Shown: positions 16,551-25,420, counted from the stretch's first letter. The stretch: 34,438 nucleotides of DNA from a virus (IMGVR_UViG_3300013133_000026:1-34438); one strand, 5' to 3'. Numbers and translations: made by a program. Notes: a model not told the origin generated them from the letters alone.

Positions 16551-19500
16551 ATGGCATTAATCAGTCCAGGCGTAGAAGTTTCCATCATCGATGAAAGCAC
16601 ATATATACCATCTGCTACCAACAGTGTGCCCTATATTTTATTAGCCACGGCACAAAACAAAGCCACCCCGTCGGGAGTGGGAGTAGCAGCAGGAACATTA
16701 GCCGCTAATGCAAATCAAATATATTTAATCACCAGTCAAAGAGATCTAGTCAATACATTTGGTAATCCATTTTTCTATAAAACCACAACAGGAACTCCTA
16801 TCAATGGTTATGAACTCAACGAATATGGACTACTTGCAGCTTACAGTGCATTGGGTGTCAGCAATCGTGCATATATTCAACGTGTTGATGTGGACTTGTC
16901 TGAATTAACTGCTAGCTTGACCAGACCCACTGGAGAACCCGACAATGGAACCTATTGGTTGGTATTGGGTGCCACCGCATGGGGTATTTTTGAATGGAAT
17001 CAAACCACCGGGGCATTTACTAACCGTGTGCCATTGGAAATCACTGATACCAGTAACTTGACAGCAGGTGTTCCGAATACTGATTTTGGATCCATCGGTA
17101 ACTACGCTGTGGTCACAACCAATACAGCTAATCCACTTTACTACAAAAATGGCACAGTAACAACTGCACAATCCAATGCCACTGAATTGACTGATCTTTA
17201 TAATAGTTGGGTATTGGTTGGTAGCGATGCTTGGAGATTAAGTTGGCCTACTTATCAAGCCAGCAATACCTATACCGGAACACTGACTGTTGGTGCAGAA
17301 TTATTTGTCAATGAAAACAGTGTGTTGGTGCCATCGTCGCCCAATAACACAGTGTTGGGTCTAGCCAATGCTGTCAATGCAGCGGGTATTCAAGGTGTAT
17401 ATGCTGCTAATATTGATGGTAAACTGAGTTTGTTTGCTGATAGTAGCGCAGAAAGTGATGGATCTACATTGGACGGTGGTATTCGTTTAGAACAAGGAAA
17501 CACCGGTGGTAGTGCAAACTTGATATCTGATTTGGGTATTGTGGTTGGAACATATCTCAGCCCATCATTACAACAAAGTCCAAATTATACTGTGCCACGT
17601 TGGAGAACCACTGACACAAGTCCACGTCCCAGTGGCAGTATTTGGAATAAAGTCACTCCGGTGAATCTTGGGACCAACATGGTAGTCAATAAATGGAGCA
17701 CACTATTGGGTGCTTGGGTTCAACAAGATGCATTAGTATATCAAAACGACCAAAGTGCCAATAAGGCATTAGATCCCTCTGGTGGTGGTTTAAATATTCC
17801 GCAAGGAACTACTTATACACAATACAACGTGTCCCCAGAAGAAAATCTCACAACTGGAGAATTCAATCCCACATTCACATTAAAATTGTTCGAAAGAACA
17901 GTCGAGGGTGCAACAGTAATTACAGGAAGTGTCAGTAATCCCACATTCATCAATGGTGACGAATTCACAATTCAAACCAGCACTGCTAACAGCAATACAT
18001 TGACTAGTTCAGTGACAGTGACTATCAATGGAACTACTCCAGCAGCTTTTGTGGCAGCAGTCAGTGCAGCCAATGTTCCGGGAGTCAGTGCCAGTGTTGA
18101 TACATCTGGTAACATGGTTTTGACACAAAATCTAGGCGGAGTCATGTATGTGGAAAACGCCACTGGAACACCTTTGACCACTGCTGGATTTACAACCAGT
18201 GTGGCAGGAATCAGAGCCAATCCTGAAGGTGGCTTGATACTCAGTAATTGGAATGAGTTAGAGTATACTGCCAGTGCTAATGCACCCAGTATTGATCCTC
18301 CCAATGGAAGATATTGGTATTATAGTGCCAGCAATCAAGTTGATATCATGATCAACAATGGCAATGGATGGTTTGGATATAGAAATGTCAGCAATGATGT
18401 TCGTGGTTATAATTTAACTAATACTGATCCAGCTGGTCCAATTATCACTCCCACTGAACCAATAGAACAAAGTGATGGCACTGATCTGGTCTATGGAGAT
18501 CTATGGATTGATACCAGCAACCTTGAACTATATCCAGTAATCAAACGATTCGAAAATGTCGATGGTGTTGATCAATGGGTCACTGTCGACAACACAGATC
18601 AAACCACAGAAAATGGTATATTATTTGCTGATGCCAGATGGGACACTGATGGCACATCAAATGTGGTCACAGACAATTTGGCATCAATTGCCAGTTTATT
18701 GGTCAGCAATTATACTGATATTGATGTTCCAGATTATCAACTCTACCCCACTGGTATGCTGTTGTTTAATACAAGACGCAGTGGGTTCAATGTCAAAGAG
18801 TTTCGTGTAGATTATTTCAATGCCACAGATTTCAGTTTTGATTCGTGGAGTAACAGTGTCACTTACACAACTGGTTCTAAAGTGTTGTATAATACCACAT
18901 TATATGTGGCCATTGATAACCCACCAGTCAGCACTGTGCCCACTAATACCAGTTATTGGTCTCCATTGGAAACCAATGCTTGGGTCAATGCCAGTGGCAA
19001 TCGCAGTGATGGCAGCCCATATATGGGCAGAAATGCTCAACGAGCAATTATTGTTGCAGCATTAAAATCTGGAATCGATTCCAGTGTTGGTATCAGAGAA
19101 GAACAGCGCCAGTTTAATTTAATAGCTTGTCCAGGATATCCTGAACTCATTACCAATATGGTGGCATTGAATAATGAAAGAAGCAATACAGCTTTTGTTA
19201 TTGGCGACACCCCAATGAGATTAGCTGCCACTGGAACTGAAATATTGGCTTGGACTAATAACACCACAGTCACTGGCGAAGGATTGGTCATCGAAGGAAC
19301 TACTACAGGTGATCCTTATGTGGGTCTATTTTATCCCAGCTGTCAAACCACTGATTTATCAGGTAGTCCAGTTGTGCAACCACCCAGTCACATGATGATT
19401 CGCACAATTATACGCAGTGACGAAGTGGGTTTTCCTTGGTTAGCTCCTGCCGGTAGTCGACGAGGTGTAATCGACAATGCTGAAAATATTGGTTATATCA

Positions 19501-19994
19501 ATGCACAAACTGGAGAATTTGTGAGTTTGGGTGTAAATCAAGGATTGCGTGATGTGTTGTATGAAAATCGTGTCAATCCCATAACATTTATACCAGGTGT
19601 GGGTATTACTAACTTTGGTAATAAAACCACATACTCAATTACTAGTGCATTGGATCGTATCAATGTGGCAAGATTGATTGCGTTTATTCGTGCTAGACTG
19701 GAATCCATTGGCAAACAATTCTTGTTTGAACCCAACGACCAAATTACTAGAGACGAAATCAAGAATTCAATTAACAGTCTCATGATTGATTTGGTCAATA
19801 AACGTGGTATCTATGACTTCTTGGTGGTTTGCGATTTGACTAACAATACTCCGGCAAGAATCGATGCCAACGAATTATGGGTGGACATTGCGATTGAACC
19901 TGTCAAGGCTGTTGAATTCATTTATATACCGTTACGTATAAAGAACACAGGTGAGATAGCAGGTTCTATCAGCACACAAGTCTCAGCTGGTTAA
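16551..19994 (+). CDS. 18: Contractile tail sheath protein gp18
   Basis: The 1147-residue protein polymerises around the tail tube and contracts at infection. The N-terminus MALISPGVEVSIIDESTY and the C-terminal block (about residues 825-1147) identify it: MMIRTIIRSDEVGFPWLAPAG, RRGVIDNAENIGYINA, INVARLIAFIRARLE, GIYDFLVVCD and the final KAVEFIYIPLRIKNTGEI are the conserved sheath core. T4 gp18 is 659 residues, so about 490 extra residues lie in the middle (roughly 200-780). These are rich in Thr, Asn and Ser and include two look-alike beta domains (LTVGAELFVNENSVLV…, and NGDEFTIQTSTANSNTLTSS…). Such insertions sit on the outer surface in T4. Own late promoter and terminator. Confidence 0.95.
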   Translation: MALISPGVEVSIIDESTYIPSATNSVPYILLATAQNKATPSGVGVAAGTLAANANQIYLITSQRDLVNTFGNPFFYKTTTGTPINGYELNEYGLLAAYSALGVSNRAYIQRVDVDLSELTASLTRPTGEPDNGTYWLVLGATAWGIFEWNQTTGAFTNRVPLEITDTSNLTAGVPNTDFGSIGNYAVVTTNTANPLYYKNGTVTTAQSNATELTDLYNSWVLVGSDAWRLSWPTYQASNTYTGTLTVGAELFVNENSVLVPSSPNNTVLGLANAVNAAGIQGVYAANIDGKLSLFADSSAESDGSTLDGGIRLEQGNTGGSANLISDLGIVVGTYLSPSLQQSPNYTVPRWRTTDTSPRPSGSIWNKVTPVNLGTNMVVNKWSTLLGAWVQQDALVYQNDQSANKALDPSGGGLNIPQGTTYTQYNVSPEENLTTGEFNPTFTLKLFERTVEGATVITGSVSNPTFINGDEFTIQTSTANSNTLTSSVTVTINGTTPAAFVAAVSAANVPGVSASVDTSGNMVLTQNLGGVMYVENATGTPLTTAGFTTSVAGIRANPEGGLILSNWNELEYTASANAPSIDPPNGRYWYYSASNQVDIMINNGNGWFGYRNVSNDVRGYNLTNTDPAGPIITPTEPIEQSDGTDLVYGDLWIDTSNLELYPVIKRFENVDGVDQWVTVDNTDQTTENGILFADARWDTDGTSNVVTDNLASIASLLVSNYTDIDVPDYQLYPTGMLLFNTRRSGFNVKEFRVDYFNATDFSFDSWSNSVTYTTGSKVLYNTTLYVAIDNPPVSTVPTNTSYWSPLETNAWVNASGNRSDGSPYMGRNAQRAIIVAALKSGIDSSVGIREEQRQFNLIACPGYPELITNMVALNNERSNTAFVIGDTPMRLAATGTEILAWTNNTTVTGEGLVIEGTTTGDPYVGLFYPSCQTTDLSGSPVVQPPSHMMIRTIIRSDEVGFPWLAPAGSRRGVIDNAENIGYINAQTGEFVSLGVNQGLRDVLYENRVNPITFIPGVGITNFGNKTTYSITSALDRINVARLIAFIRARLESIGKQFLFEPNDQITRDEIKNSINSLMIDLVNKRGIYDFLVVCDLTNNTPARIDANELWVDIAIEPVKAVEFIYIPLRIKNTGEIAGSISTQVSAG

Positions 19995-20014
19995 CAGTTG
20001 ATTTTTTAATCGAC

Positions 20015-20046
20015 AACAATAGGGGAATATTCCCCTATTGTTTTTT
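20015..20046 (+). terminator. Intrinsic terminator of gp18, overlapping the convergent homing gene stop
   Basis: The 28-base perfect palindrome (each arm aacaataggggaat, 20015-20042) gives a stem of about 12 bp with a short AT loop and runs into a T6 tract at 20041-20046 on the plus strand. It ends the sheath transcript 20 bases after its stop. The last codons and the TAG stop (20037-20035) of the minus-strand homing endonuclease lie inside it. Confidence 0.88.
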
Positions 20047-21561
20047 CCAAATCCATTTAGAACTTCCGCAATCCCAAATTCTGTTATATCCTTGAAGTTG
20101 TCGATTTTGCACTTCGGTAAGATCTGGATGGTCGTTGACAGTTTTTCTAAGATTAAATCTGTGTATTCTTGACTGATCAGGAAGAAAATACCAATAATTT
20201 GGAGTTCCGTTGGAAATTTTTTCAAATCCCAATTTGTCATAAAGGTCTCCGCGACTCCAACGATTGTCAGAGTAAGAAACTATTTCTTCGGGATCAATAT
20301 GTTTAACAAAGTAATAGAATAGTTTACTAGCAGCACCGATTACATTGTAATGGCATAAGGAAGCAAATCTATTCAGCTCCCATCCTTGAATTTTTCTTGA
20401 CAAGTTGTTTTTACAAAAACTCATTGCTGATACTAGTTGATCTTGATAAAATAATCCCACTCGAAAATTACTACGACCGTGACTCATTAAATGATTTTGT
20501 TGAAAGAATTGTCGAGCAGTTTTGGTATCAATTTCTCTGATGATGCATTGCCGTGCAAAAATTTTGTTGGTTATTTTTCCTAATATATTAGCAACTCTGC
20601 TTTTGACAATGTCTTGTTTATCTCGCCACTCGTCCTCGAATATTTCTATCAGTTGTATACCTTGTTGAGCAAAGTATTGTTGTTTTTTGTGATCTCTTTG
20701 TGGAGATTTATTATTAGACAATAACACAGATTCGGAATGCCAGTATAGTCCAGTGAATTCAAATCCCAAATTTAAATCAGATATAAAAATATCAATTTCG
20801 GGATTGTGATAATTAGATCGATAGTTCATTGTAGCGTTGGGTTTTAATGACACAATATAATTGAATAATTCTTGTTGTCCTGCACTGATTTTGTTGTAGA
20901 TGTATGGATGACATTTCGGACAAAGATCTGGGCGAAATTTTGAAGTATTGAAATATTGTTTTGTATAACTGAACTGTGTTTGACAGGTCTGACATTGCAG
21001 TGATAAAGAATTATCGTGACTAGCTAACACTGTCAAGTTGGCTGTTTGCACTGATTGACAAATTTTCTCCCAGCTGGCAATTTGTTTTTTTTCATTATGC
21101 TGAGACAGTAATTGTTTTAATTTTTTGATGGTTTCTAGACTATGTTTTTTACCAGTCATAGGGCCAGGCCCGGGACCACGGAGTTGCCGTGTTTGTGATG
21201 CTTTTTGTGCTCTTTGAATCATGTCATTGGGATGTTCTTGAGCATACTTTTTAATACTTTGGCTAATTTTGTTTTTAGTTTGTTGACTGGCAGGTTTCCT
21301 TCGCCTAACCAATTGACCACTTTGATATTTCTCCTCTCTCTTGGCCATAGATTTTTTTATTTTGTTTAATTTTTCTGGGTCAGTGACTTTTTTTCCTTTA
21401 TTGTGCGGTATTCTTGATTGAAATAATTCTAAAGTTTCTTGACTATAGACAGATCCAAATTGTTTTTTATAATCTTGTCCAGTGATGTTGTGTTTTTTTA
21501 AGTGTTGCCATGGAATAATTCGATCAAATGATTGTTGACAAATTTGACAGATAATTGACAT
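20035..21561 (-). CDS. Free-standing homing endonuclease, Vsr-like (PD-(D/E)XK), with N-terminal zinc finger
   Basis: The 508-residue protein reads as a modular homing endonuclease. The N-terminal finger is C5-x2-C8…H20-x3-H24 followed by DYKKQFG, like the MucR/ROS-type fingers of phage homing enzymes. Basic linkers with PHNKGKK and MTGKKHSLETIKKLKQ (NUMOD3-like) come next. A second CxxC…CxxC zinc site lies near residues 190-220. The catalytic part is NYHNPEIDIFISDLNLGFEFTGLYWHSE, as in Vsr-like EDxHD homing nucleases. The C-terminus GYNRIWDCGSSKWIWKK is typical of these proteins in cyanophages. It would cut genomes lacking the insertion between gp18 and gp19 and spread itself. Start has a weak agga site. 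Confidence 0.85.
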   Translation of the reverse strand: MSIICQICQQSFDRIIPWQHLKKHNITGQDYKKQFGSVYSQETLELFQSRIPHNKGKKVTDPEKLNKIKKSMAKREEKYQSGQLVRRRKPASQQTKNKISQSIKKYAQEHPNDMIQRAQKASQTRQLRGPGPGPMTGKKHSLETIKKLKQLLSQHNEKKQIASWEKICQSVQTANLTVLASHDNSLSLQCQTCQTQFSYTKQYFNTSKFRPDLCPKCHPYIYNKISAGQQELFNYIVSLKPNATMNYRSNYHNPEIDIFISDLNLGFEFTGLYWHSESVLLSNNKSPQRDHKKQQYFAQQGIQLIEIFEDEWRDKQDIVKSRVANILGKITNKIFARQCIIREIDTKTARQFFQQNHLMSHGRSNFRVGLFYQDQLVSAMSFCKNNLSRKIQGWELNRFASLCHYNVIGAASKLFYYFVKHIDPEEIVSYSDNRWSRGDLYDKLGFEKISNGTPNYWYFLPDQSRIHRFNLRKTVNDHPDLTEVQNRQLQGYNRIWDCGSSKWIWKKQ

Positions 21562-21595
21562 TGGTATTAATCCTGTTAAAACTATTTACGCAAAA

Positions 21596-21603
21596 TATTT
21601 ATA
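21596..21603 (-). promoter_or_regulatory. Late promoter TATAAATA for the homing endonuclease
   Basis: Exact minus-strand match 34 bases upstream of ATG 21561. It is divergent from the gp19 promoter 37 bases away. Confidence 0.62.
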
Positions 21604-21640
21604 ATAAAATATATGTAGATAATGATTTTTGTCAAACGGT

Positions 21641-21648
21641 TATAAATA
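21641..21648 (+). promoter_or_regulatory. Late promoter TATAAATA for gp19
   Basis: Exact match 24 bases upstream of ATG 21673, with a taggag ribosome site at 21658-21663. It probably drives gp19 and the tightly packed genes after it. Confidence 0.75.
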
Positions 21649-21672
21649 CTAGCAGTATAGGAGAACACACAA

Positions 21673-22305
21673 ATGGCAGTTTCCTCATTAACAAGAATGA
21701 CCGTTCCGGTTGCCAGTGATCAAAGCAATCCCAATCAGGGTTTGTTAATGCCCAAGCTCAAGTATCGATTTCGTGTGATATTTGAAAATTTTGGAGTCAG
21801 CACTCCCAGAACGGAACTGACCAAACAGGTCATGGATTTTCGTCGACCTTCATTGAGTTTTGAAGACATACTCATACCCATCTACAACAGCACATTAAAA
21901 CTAGCTGGCAAAGGTAGTTGGGCCGAGGTCACCTGTAATCTTCGTGATGATGCCAGTGGTGCTGTGTCTAAACTAGTGGGCGAACAAGTTCAGAAACAAA
22001 TGGACTTTTTAGAAATGGCCAGTGCCAGTTCGGGTATTGACTACAAGTTTCTCACTAGATTTGAAATTCTAGATGGTGGTATGGGTGCATTTGAGCCCAC
22101 AGTGTTAGAAACCTGGGAGCTCTATGGTTGTTATCTCAAACAAGTTGATTATGGTGATGTCAATTATGGCAGTAATGAGCCGGTCACTATTGCATTGACC
22201 ATACAATTTGATAACGCCAATCAAACACCACAAGGAACTGGTATTGGTAGTGCAGTTGGTCGCACATTGGGCGATGTAGTAACAGGTATTGGACAAGCAG
22301 CCTAA
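21673..22305 (+). CDS. 19: Tail tube protein gp19
   Basis: The 210-residue protein forms the inner tube of the contractile tail. It has the gp19 layout: LLMPKLKYRFRVIFENFG (about residues 25-42), TKQVMDFRRPSLSFEDILIPIYNSTLKLAGKGSW (about 53-86), then ETWELYGCYLKQVDYGDVNY and EPVTIALTIQFDNANQ near the C-terminus. T4 gp19 is 163 residues; most of the extra length is a Ser/Ala/Gly tail and N-terminal leader. In T4 it directly follows gp18; here a homing endonuclease has been inserted between them. Confidence 0.93.
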   Translation: MAVSSLTRMTVPVASDQSNPNQGLLMPKLKYRFRVIFENFGVSTPRTELTKQVMDFRRPSLSFEDILIPIYNSTLKLAGKGSWAEVTCNLRDDASGAVSKLVGEQVQKQMDFLEMASASSGIDYKFLTRFEILDGGMGAFEPTVLETWELYGCYLKQVDYGDVNYGSNEPVTIALTIQFDNANQTPQGTGIGSAVGRTLGDVVTGIGQAA

Positions 22306-22314
22306 GGATCAAAC

Positions 22315-23463
22315 GTGGCTTTTGGGCAGGACTTTTTAAAAGGTTTTATTGGTAGACAAAATCTCAAAGATTATGCTCATGCCAGTAAAACCTTTTTAAC
22401 CAATGGGTATGAACTTGTTCCCAAGAACAAGTTTTTATTTCATGTCTACATGAATGTCAATACTGCGGAAATACCAGTATTAAGGACAGTGTTCCCTCAG
22501 GATGATGTCACGGCCATTGGTCTAATGGTCAAAACTATACAATTGCCTCAATTTCAAATCGACACAGAAACATTAAATCAATATAACAGAAAAAGAGTAA
22601 TACAAAAGAAAATTAACTATCTTCCGGTTCGAGTTGAATTTCATGATGATGGTGGCAATATCACACGAAATCTCTGGTATAATTATTTTTCATATTATTA
22701 CAAAGACCCCAATCAACAATATCTTGCTGCTCCAAATAGCAACGGTAAACTGGGTCCGTTGAATAGTCCGCCGGGTTTTGCTTATCAAAACCGTGACACA
22801 TATTCTGCCAAACGAGATGTCAATGACTGGGGTTTTGTAGGTGAAAGTTATGATCAAAGCAGTGCCGGGGGCCCGGGTGGGTTCAGTGGTGGTGATCAAA
22901 GCAGTGGTAAACCGGCATTTTTTAGAGATATCACTATCTATGGATTTGATCAGCATGAATATGTCATGTATGTATTAATCAATCCTGTGATACGAGAATG
23001 GAATCATGACACCTATGACTATAGCCAAGGCAATGGGATCATGACCAACACCATGACAGTGGAGTATGAAACTGTGAAATATTACACAGGGGCCATAGGT
23101 CGTGTTAGACCAGATACCAATGTCAAGGGATTTGCTGATCCGGCCAGATATGATACTGTGCCCAGTTCACTAGCTCGTCCAGGCAGTATTGCCACAGTAT
23201 TGGGTCAAGGTGGATTACTAGACACCGGTATTGGTATCATTGAAGATTTGCAAAGTGGCAGTGTCACTGGTATCATAGGTGCAATACAAAAATCTGTGGC
23301 CACAAGAGACACTTTCAAGGGAAAGAATTTAAAATCAATAGCATCCGAGGAAGCAGTCAATGGTTTCAAACAGACATTGAGAAATCTAAATCCATCGGCT
23401 ACACGACAAACCATTGGTAAATTAGGTGGATTTAATTTCCCCAGTCCGCCGGGTCCTCGATAA
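22315..23463 (+). CDS. Tail-tube-fold structural protein (gp19-related, possibly gp54-like tube initiator)
   Basis: A GTG start at 22315 is required (aagga ribosome site 7 bases upstream; no ATG nearby). The 382-residue protein repeats the tube-fold pattern of gp19 with larger loops: KNKFLFHVYMNVN, IGLMVKTIQLPQFQIDTETLNQYNRKRVIQKKINY (compare gp19's mid-region), VRVEFHDDGG, then DITIYGFDQHEYVMYVLINPVIREW and MTVEYETVKYYTG. A Gly/Ser-rich insertion (FVGESYDQSSAGGPGGFSGG) separates the halves. T4 has tube-fold relatives gp48 and gp54 at the base of the tube, so a baseplate tube-initiator role is likely but not proven. It starts 9 bases after gp19. Confidence 0.7.
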   Translation: MAFGQDFLKGFIGRQNLKDYAHASKTFLTNGYELVPKNKFLFHVYMNVNTAEIPVLRTVFPQDDVTAIGLMVKTIQLPQFQIDTETLNQYNRKRVIQKKINYLPVRVEFHDDGGNITRNLWYNYFSYYYKDPNQQYLAAPNSNGKLGPLNSPPGFAYQNRDTYSAKRDVNDWGFVGESYDQSSAGGPGGFSGGDQSSGKPAFFRDITIYGFDQHEYVMYVLINPVIREWNHDTYDYSQGNGIMTNTMTVEYETVKYYTGAIGRVRPDTNVKGFADPARYDTVPSSLARPGSIATVLGQGGLLDTGIGIIEDLQSGSVTGIIGAIQKSVATRDTFKGKNLKSIASEEAVNGFKQTLRNLNPSATRQTIGKLGGFNFPSPPGPR

Positions 23464-23466
23464 ATC

Positions 23467-23826
23467 ATGAGCACAATAAATTATATCAATCCCAGGATAG
23501 ATTTAACTGTCAGAGTATTTGATAATTTTTTTAATTTTGATGTTGATGTTCCTGCTGAAGAATATGACATTGTCTATAGTTTTTTTCGTAGTGTATTCAC
23601 GACTGCAGAAGCAGCAGGCAATTTCACAGTGACATTGTTTAGAATTGCACAGCAAACATCAACACCTGTATTGACATTATTAGATCAAATACAAGGACAA
23701 AATCAAATACAAATCACAGCCACATTGGCTTATTATCTCAATGGGTTACGTAGTTCCAGCACGTTGTTGGGTTACAGTAATGCAGTAGTGCCAAATTTTT
23801 ATACAGCAAGAAATGTCAAAGCATGA
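23467..23826 (+). CDS. Small conserved T4-like phage protein, probably structural
   Basis: The 119-residue protein contains VDVPAEEYDIVYSFFRSVFTTAEAA, FTVTLFRIAQQTSTPVLTLLDQ and LAYYLNGLRSSSTLLGY, ending NFYTARNVKA. I recognise this as a short protein found beside tail and baseplate genes of T4-like cyanophages; no specific function is known to me. It starts three bases after the tube-like protein and overlaps the gp4 start by four, placing it inside the tail/head completion operon. A virion accessory role is inferred from place only. Confidence 0.68.
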   Translation: MSTINYINPRIDLTVRVFDNFFNFDVDVPAEEYDIVYSFFRSVFTTAEAAGNFTVTLFRIAQQTSTPVLTLLDQIQGQNQIQITATLAYYLNGLRSSSTLLGYSNAVVPNFYTARNVKA

Positions 23827-24260
23827 AAAAATGGGCACAGGGCATATATGAAATAAAAAATCCTGAGAAATATGTCGGGCGTGGTGTGCCCAAATACAGA
23901 TCGTCATGGGAATGGGCATTTATGAGATTTTGCGACAACAACGATCATATATTGCAGTGGGCCAGCGAAAGTATTTTTATACCTTACCGTAACCCCATTA
24001 CTGGTAAAATGAGTAATTATGTTCCGGATTTTTTAATCACTTATAGAACTCGAGACAATCAAGTTCGTGCTGAACTAATTGAAATCAAGCCCAGAAATCA
24101 AAGTCTAATTGAAGGCCGTATGAGTGAGAGTGATCGTGCTGTAGTAGCAGTTAATTATGCCAAGTGGGATCAAGCCACTAAGTGGGCTCGTCGCAATGGT
24201 ATGATTTTTCGCGTTATCAATGAAACTGACATGTTCCATCAAGGTCAAAAACGCAAATAA
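23823..24260 (+). CDS. 4: Head completion protein gp4
   Basis: This 145-residue protein matches T4 gp4 (150 residues), which finishes DNA-filled heads and helps them accept tails. Family features are PKYRSSWEWAFMRFCDNN (about residues 25-42), PYRNPITGKMSNYVPDFLI and AELIEIKPRNQ. The last two supply P-D and E-x-K of a PD-(D/E)XK-like nuclease fold. NYAKWDQATKWARRNGMIFRVI follows as in the family. The start overlaps the previous stop (ATGA). Confidence 0.9.
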   Translation: MKKWAQGIYEIKNPEKYVGRGVPKYRSSWEWAFMRFCDNNDHILQWASESIFIPYRNPITGKMSNYVPDFLITYRTRDNQVRAELIEIKPRNQSLIEGRMSESDRAVVAVNYAKWDQATKWARRNGMIFRVINETDMFHQGQKRK

Positions 24261-24279
24261 CAATCAAAATCTTCATAAT

Positions 24280-24300
24280 ATGATATTAGATAAATATCAT
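24280..24300 (+). promoter_or_regulatory. Hairpin/late-promoter-like element upstream of gp16
   Basis: Atgatatt and its complement aatatcat are separated by agata, an 8-bp stem ending two bases before the gp16 ATG (24302). A GATAAATA box (7 of 8 to late consensus) lies within it at 24289-24296. No Shine-Dalgarno is seen, so the hairpin may lower gp16 translation, or the box may be a promoter giving a very short leader. Confidence 0.35.
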
Positions 24301-24301
24301 T

Positions 24302-24787
24302 ATGACCGATCGACTTGTTGAATTATTTAATCTTCCTGAACAAGAAAAAACACCTGCAATTGAAACTCAAGTAGCAGAATCGCGATCTTTGTTGACCGAT
24401 ATAGATCAAGCCATAGACAAAATAGATCAGGCACTGCCTACAGTGACAAATCTCGACGGCAGTGATCGAGAGCTTGACGAGTTAGCAGATCTTGCCCGAG
24501 AAAAATTTCAAGATCTCATGGATTTGGGTTTTAATGTCGACAGTAGATTTGCCGGAGAAATATTTTCTGTGGCCAGTAATATGTTAGGACATGCCATCAA
24601 TGCTCGCACTGCCAAACTCAATAAAAAATTACGTGTAGTGGAATTACAATTAAAAAAAGCTCGATTAGATCAACAATCTCCCAATGAAGATCAGCCGTTG
24701 CCTGTGGGACAAGGACAAGTATTGAGTAGAAATGAATTACTTGAAAGATTATTGTCTGATCGAAAGCAAAATTCTAAAAAAGAATAA
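24302..24787 (+). CDS. 16: Terminase small subunit gp16
   Basis: The 161-residue protein is close to T4 gp16 (164 residues) in length and layout. The N-terminus is MTDRLVELFNLP, there is a long central helical region (about residues 25-125) that forms the ring coiled-coil, and a charged C-terminus with NELLERLL. LDELADLAREKFQDLMDLGFNVDSRFAGEIFSVASNML is the recognisable core. It regulates DNA recognition and packaging by gp17, which in T4 follows directly; here about 6.8 kb of other genes lie between them. Confidence 0.85.
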   Translation: MTDRLVELFNLPEQEKTPAIETQVAESRSLLTDIDQAIDKIDQALPTVTNLDGSDRELDELADLAREKFQDLMDLGFNVDSRFAGEIFSVASNMLGHAINARTAKLNKKLRVVELQLKKARLDQQSPNEDQPLPVGQGQVLSRNELLERLLSDRKQNSKKE

Positions 24788-24790
24788 ATA
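24783..24790 (+). promoter_or_regulatory. Near-consensus late promoter box (AATAAATA)
   Basis: A 7-of-8 match overlapping the gp16 stop codon, 21 bases before ATG 24812, with a tagga-type ribosome site in between. It could drive the run of putative internal head proteins that follows. Confidence 0.4.
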
Positions 24791-24811
24791 TCTAATAGGA
24801 TTATAGAAAAA

Positions 24812-25420
24812 ATGAAAACATTTCAGCATTATCTAGCCGAAAGTCAACGAACTTATGATTACAGGATCAAAGTAGTCGGGGACATCAACGACAGTTTTTT
24901 CAGTGAGTTAGAAACAAAATTATCGCAATTCGACATTGCCAAAATGGGCAAGCCCAAAACCACACCTGTGATGACCACACTAAAAGACTTCCCCAATGAA
25001 AAAAATCAAACAGTGACTTCGGTGGATGTCAGTTTTCGTTATCCAGCAATCGAACCTCAGATACAGCAATTAGCACAAATATTGGGAGTAAACCCCAGTC
25101 GTGTTCGTATGTTAGATTTGAAATATGATGACAGTATCAACAAAGAAATTCAGGATATCAATAACGAAAATCATGACTTATTAAGTGACACTGATTATCC
25201 AGCAAATAATGCCGAGCAAGATGAGTTAAAGCGTGATTATTCAGCAGAACCACATCAACATGCTGTATTAAAAAATTCATACCGCAGTGATTTCACAGTG
25301 GCCGGTGGTAAAACTCCAACAGCTGAAACCACAAACAGTCTACCACAAGGAACTCGTAGTCCTATTTCCAATATCAAGCGTCCACCTAAACCCGCCACCG
25401 GCGCACAACCAAGAGGATAA
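24812..25420 (+). CDS. Putative internal head protein with capsid-targeting-like N-terminus
   Basis: The protein begins MKTFQHYLAES. T4 internal protein III begins MKTYQEFIAEA (from memory), and the prohead protease motif (I/L)-x-E falls at residues 8-10 in both. The rest (202 residues) has a DYRIKVVGDINDSFFSELETKL beta-alpha start and VTSVDVSFRYPAIEPQIQQLAQILGV (about 70-95), which look like a small alpha/beta domain. A disordered C-terminus rich in Pro, Asn and Thr follows. It resembles proteins common near the terminase in T4-like cyanophages, of unknown function. It is the first of the tight packaging-region run. Confidence 0.68.
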   Translation: MKTFQHYLAESQRTYDYRIKVVGDINDSFFSELETKLSQFDIAKMGKPKTTPVMTTLKDFPNEKNQTVTSVDVSFRYPAIEPQIQQLAQILGVNPSRVRMLDLKYDDSINKEIQDINNENHDLLSDTDYPANNAEQDELKRDYSAEPHQHAVLKNSYRSDFTVAGGKTPTAETTNSLPQGTRSPISNIKRPPKPATGAQPRG

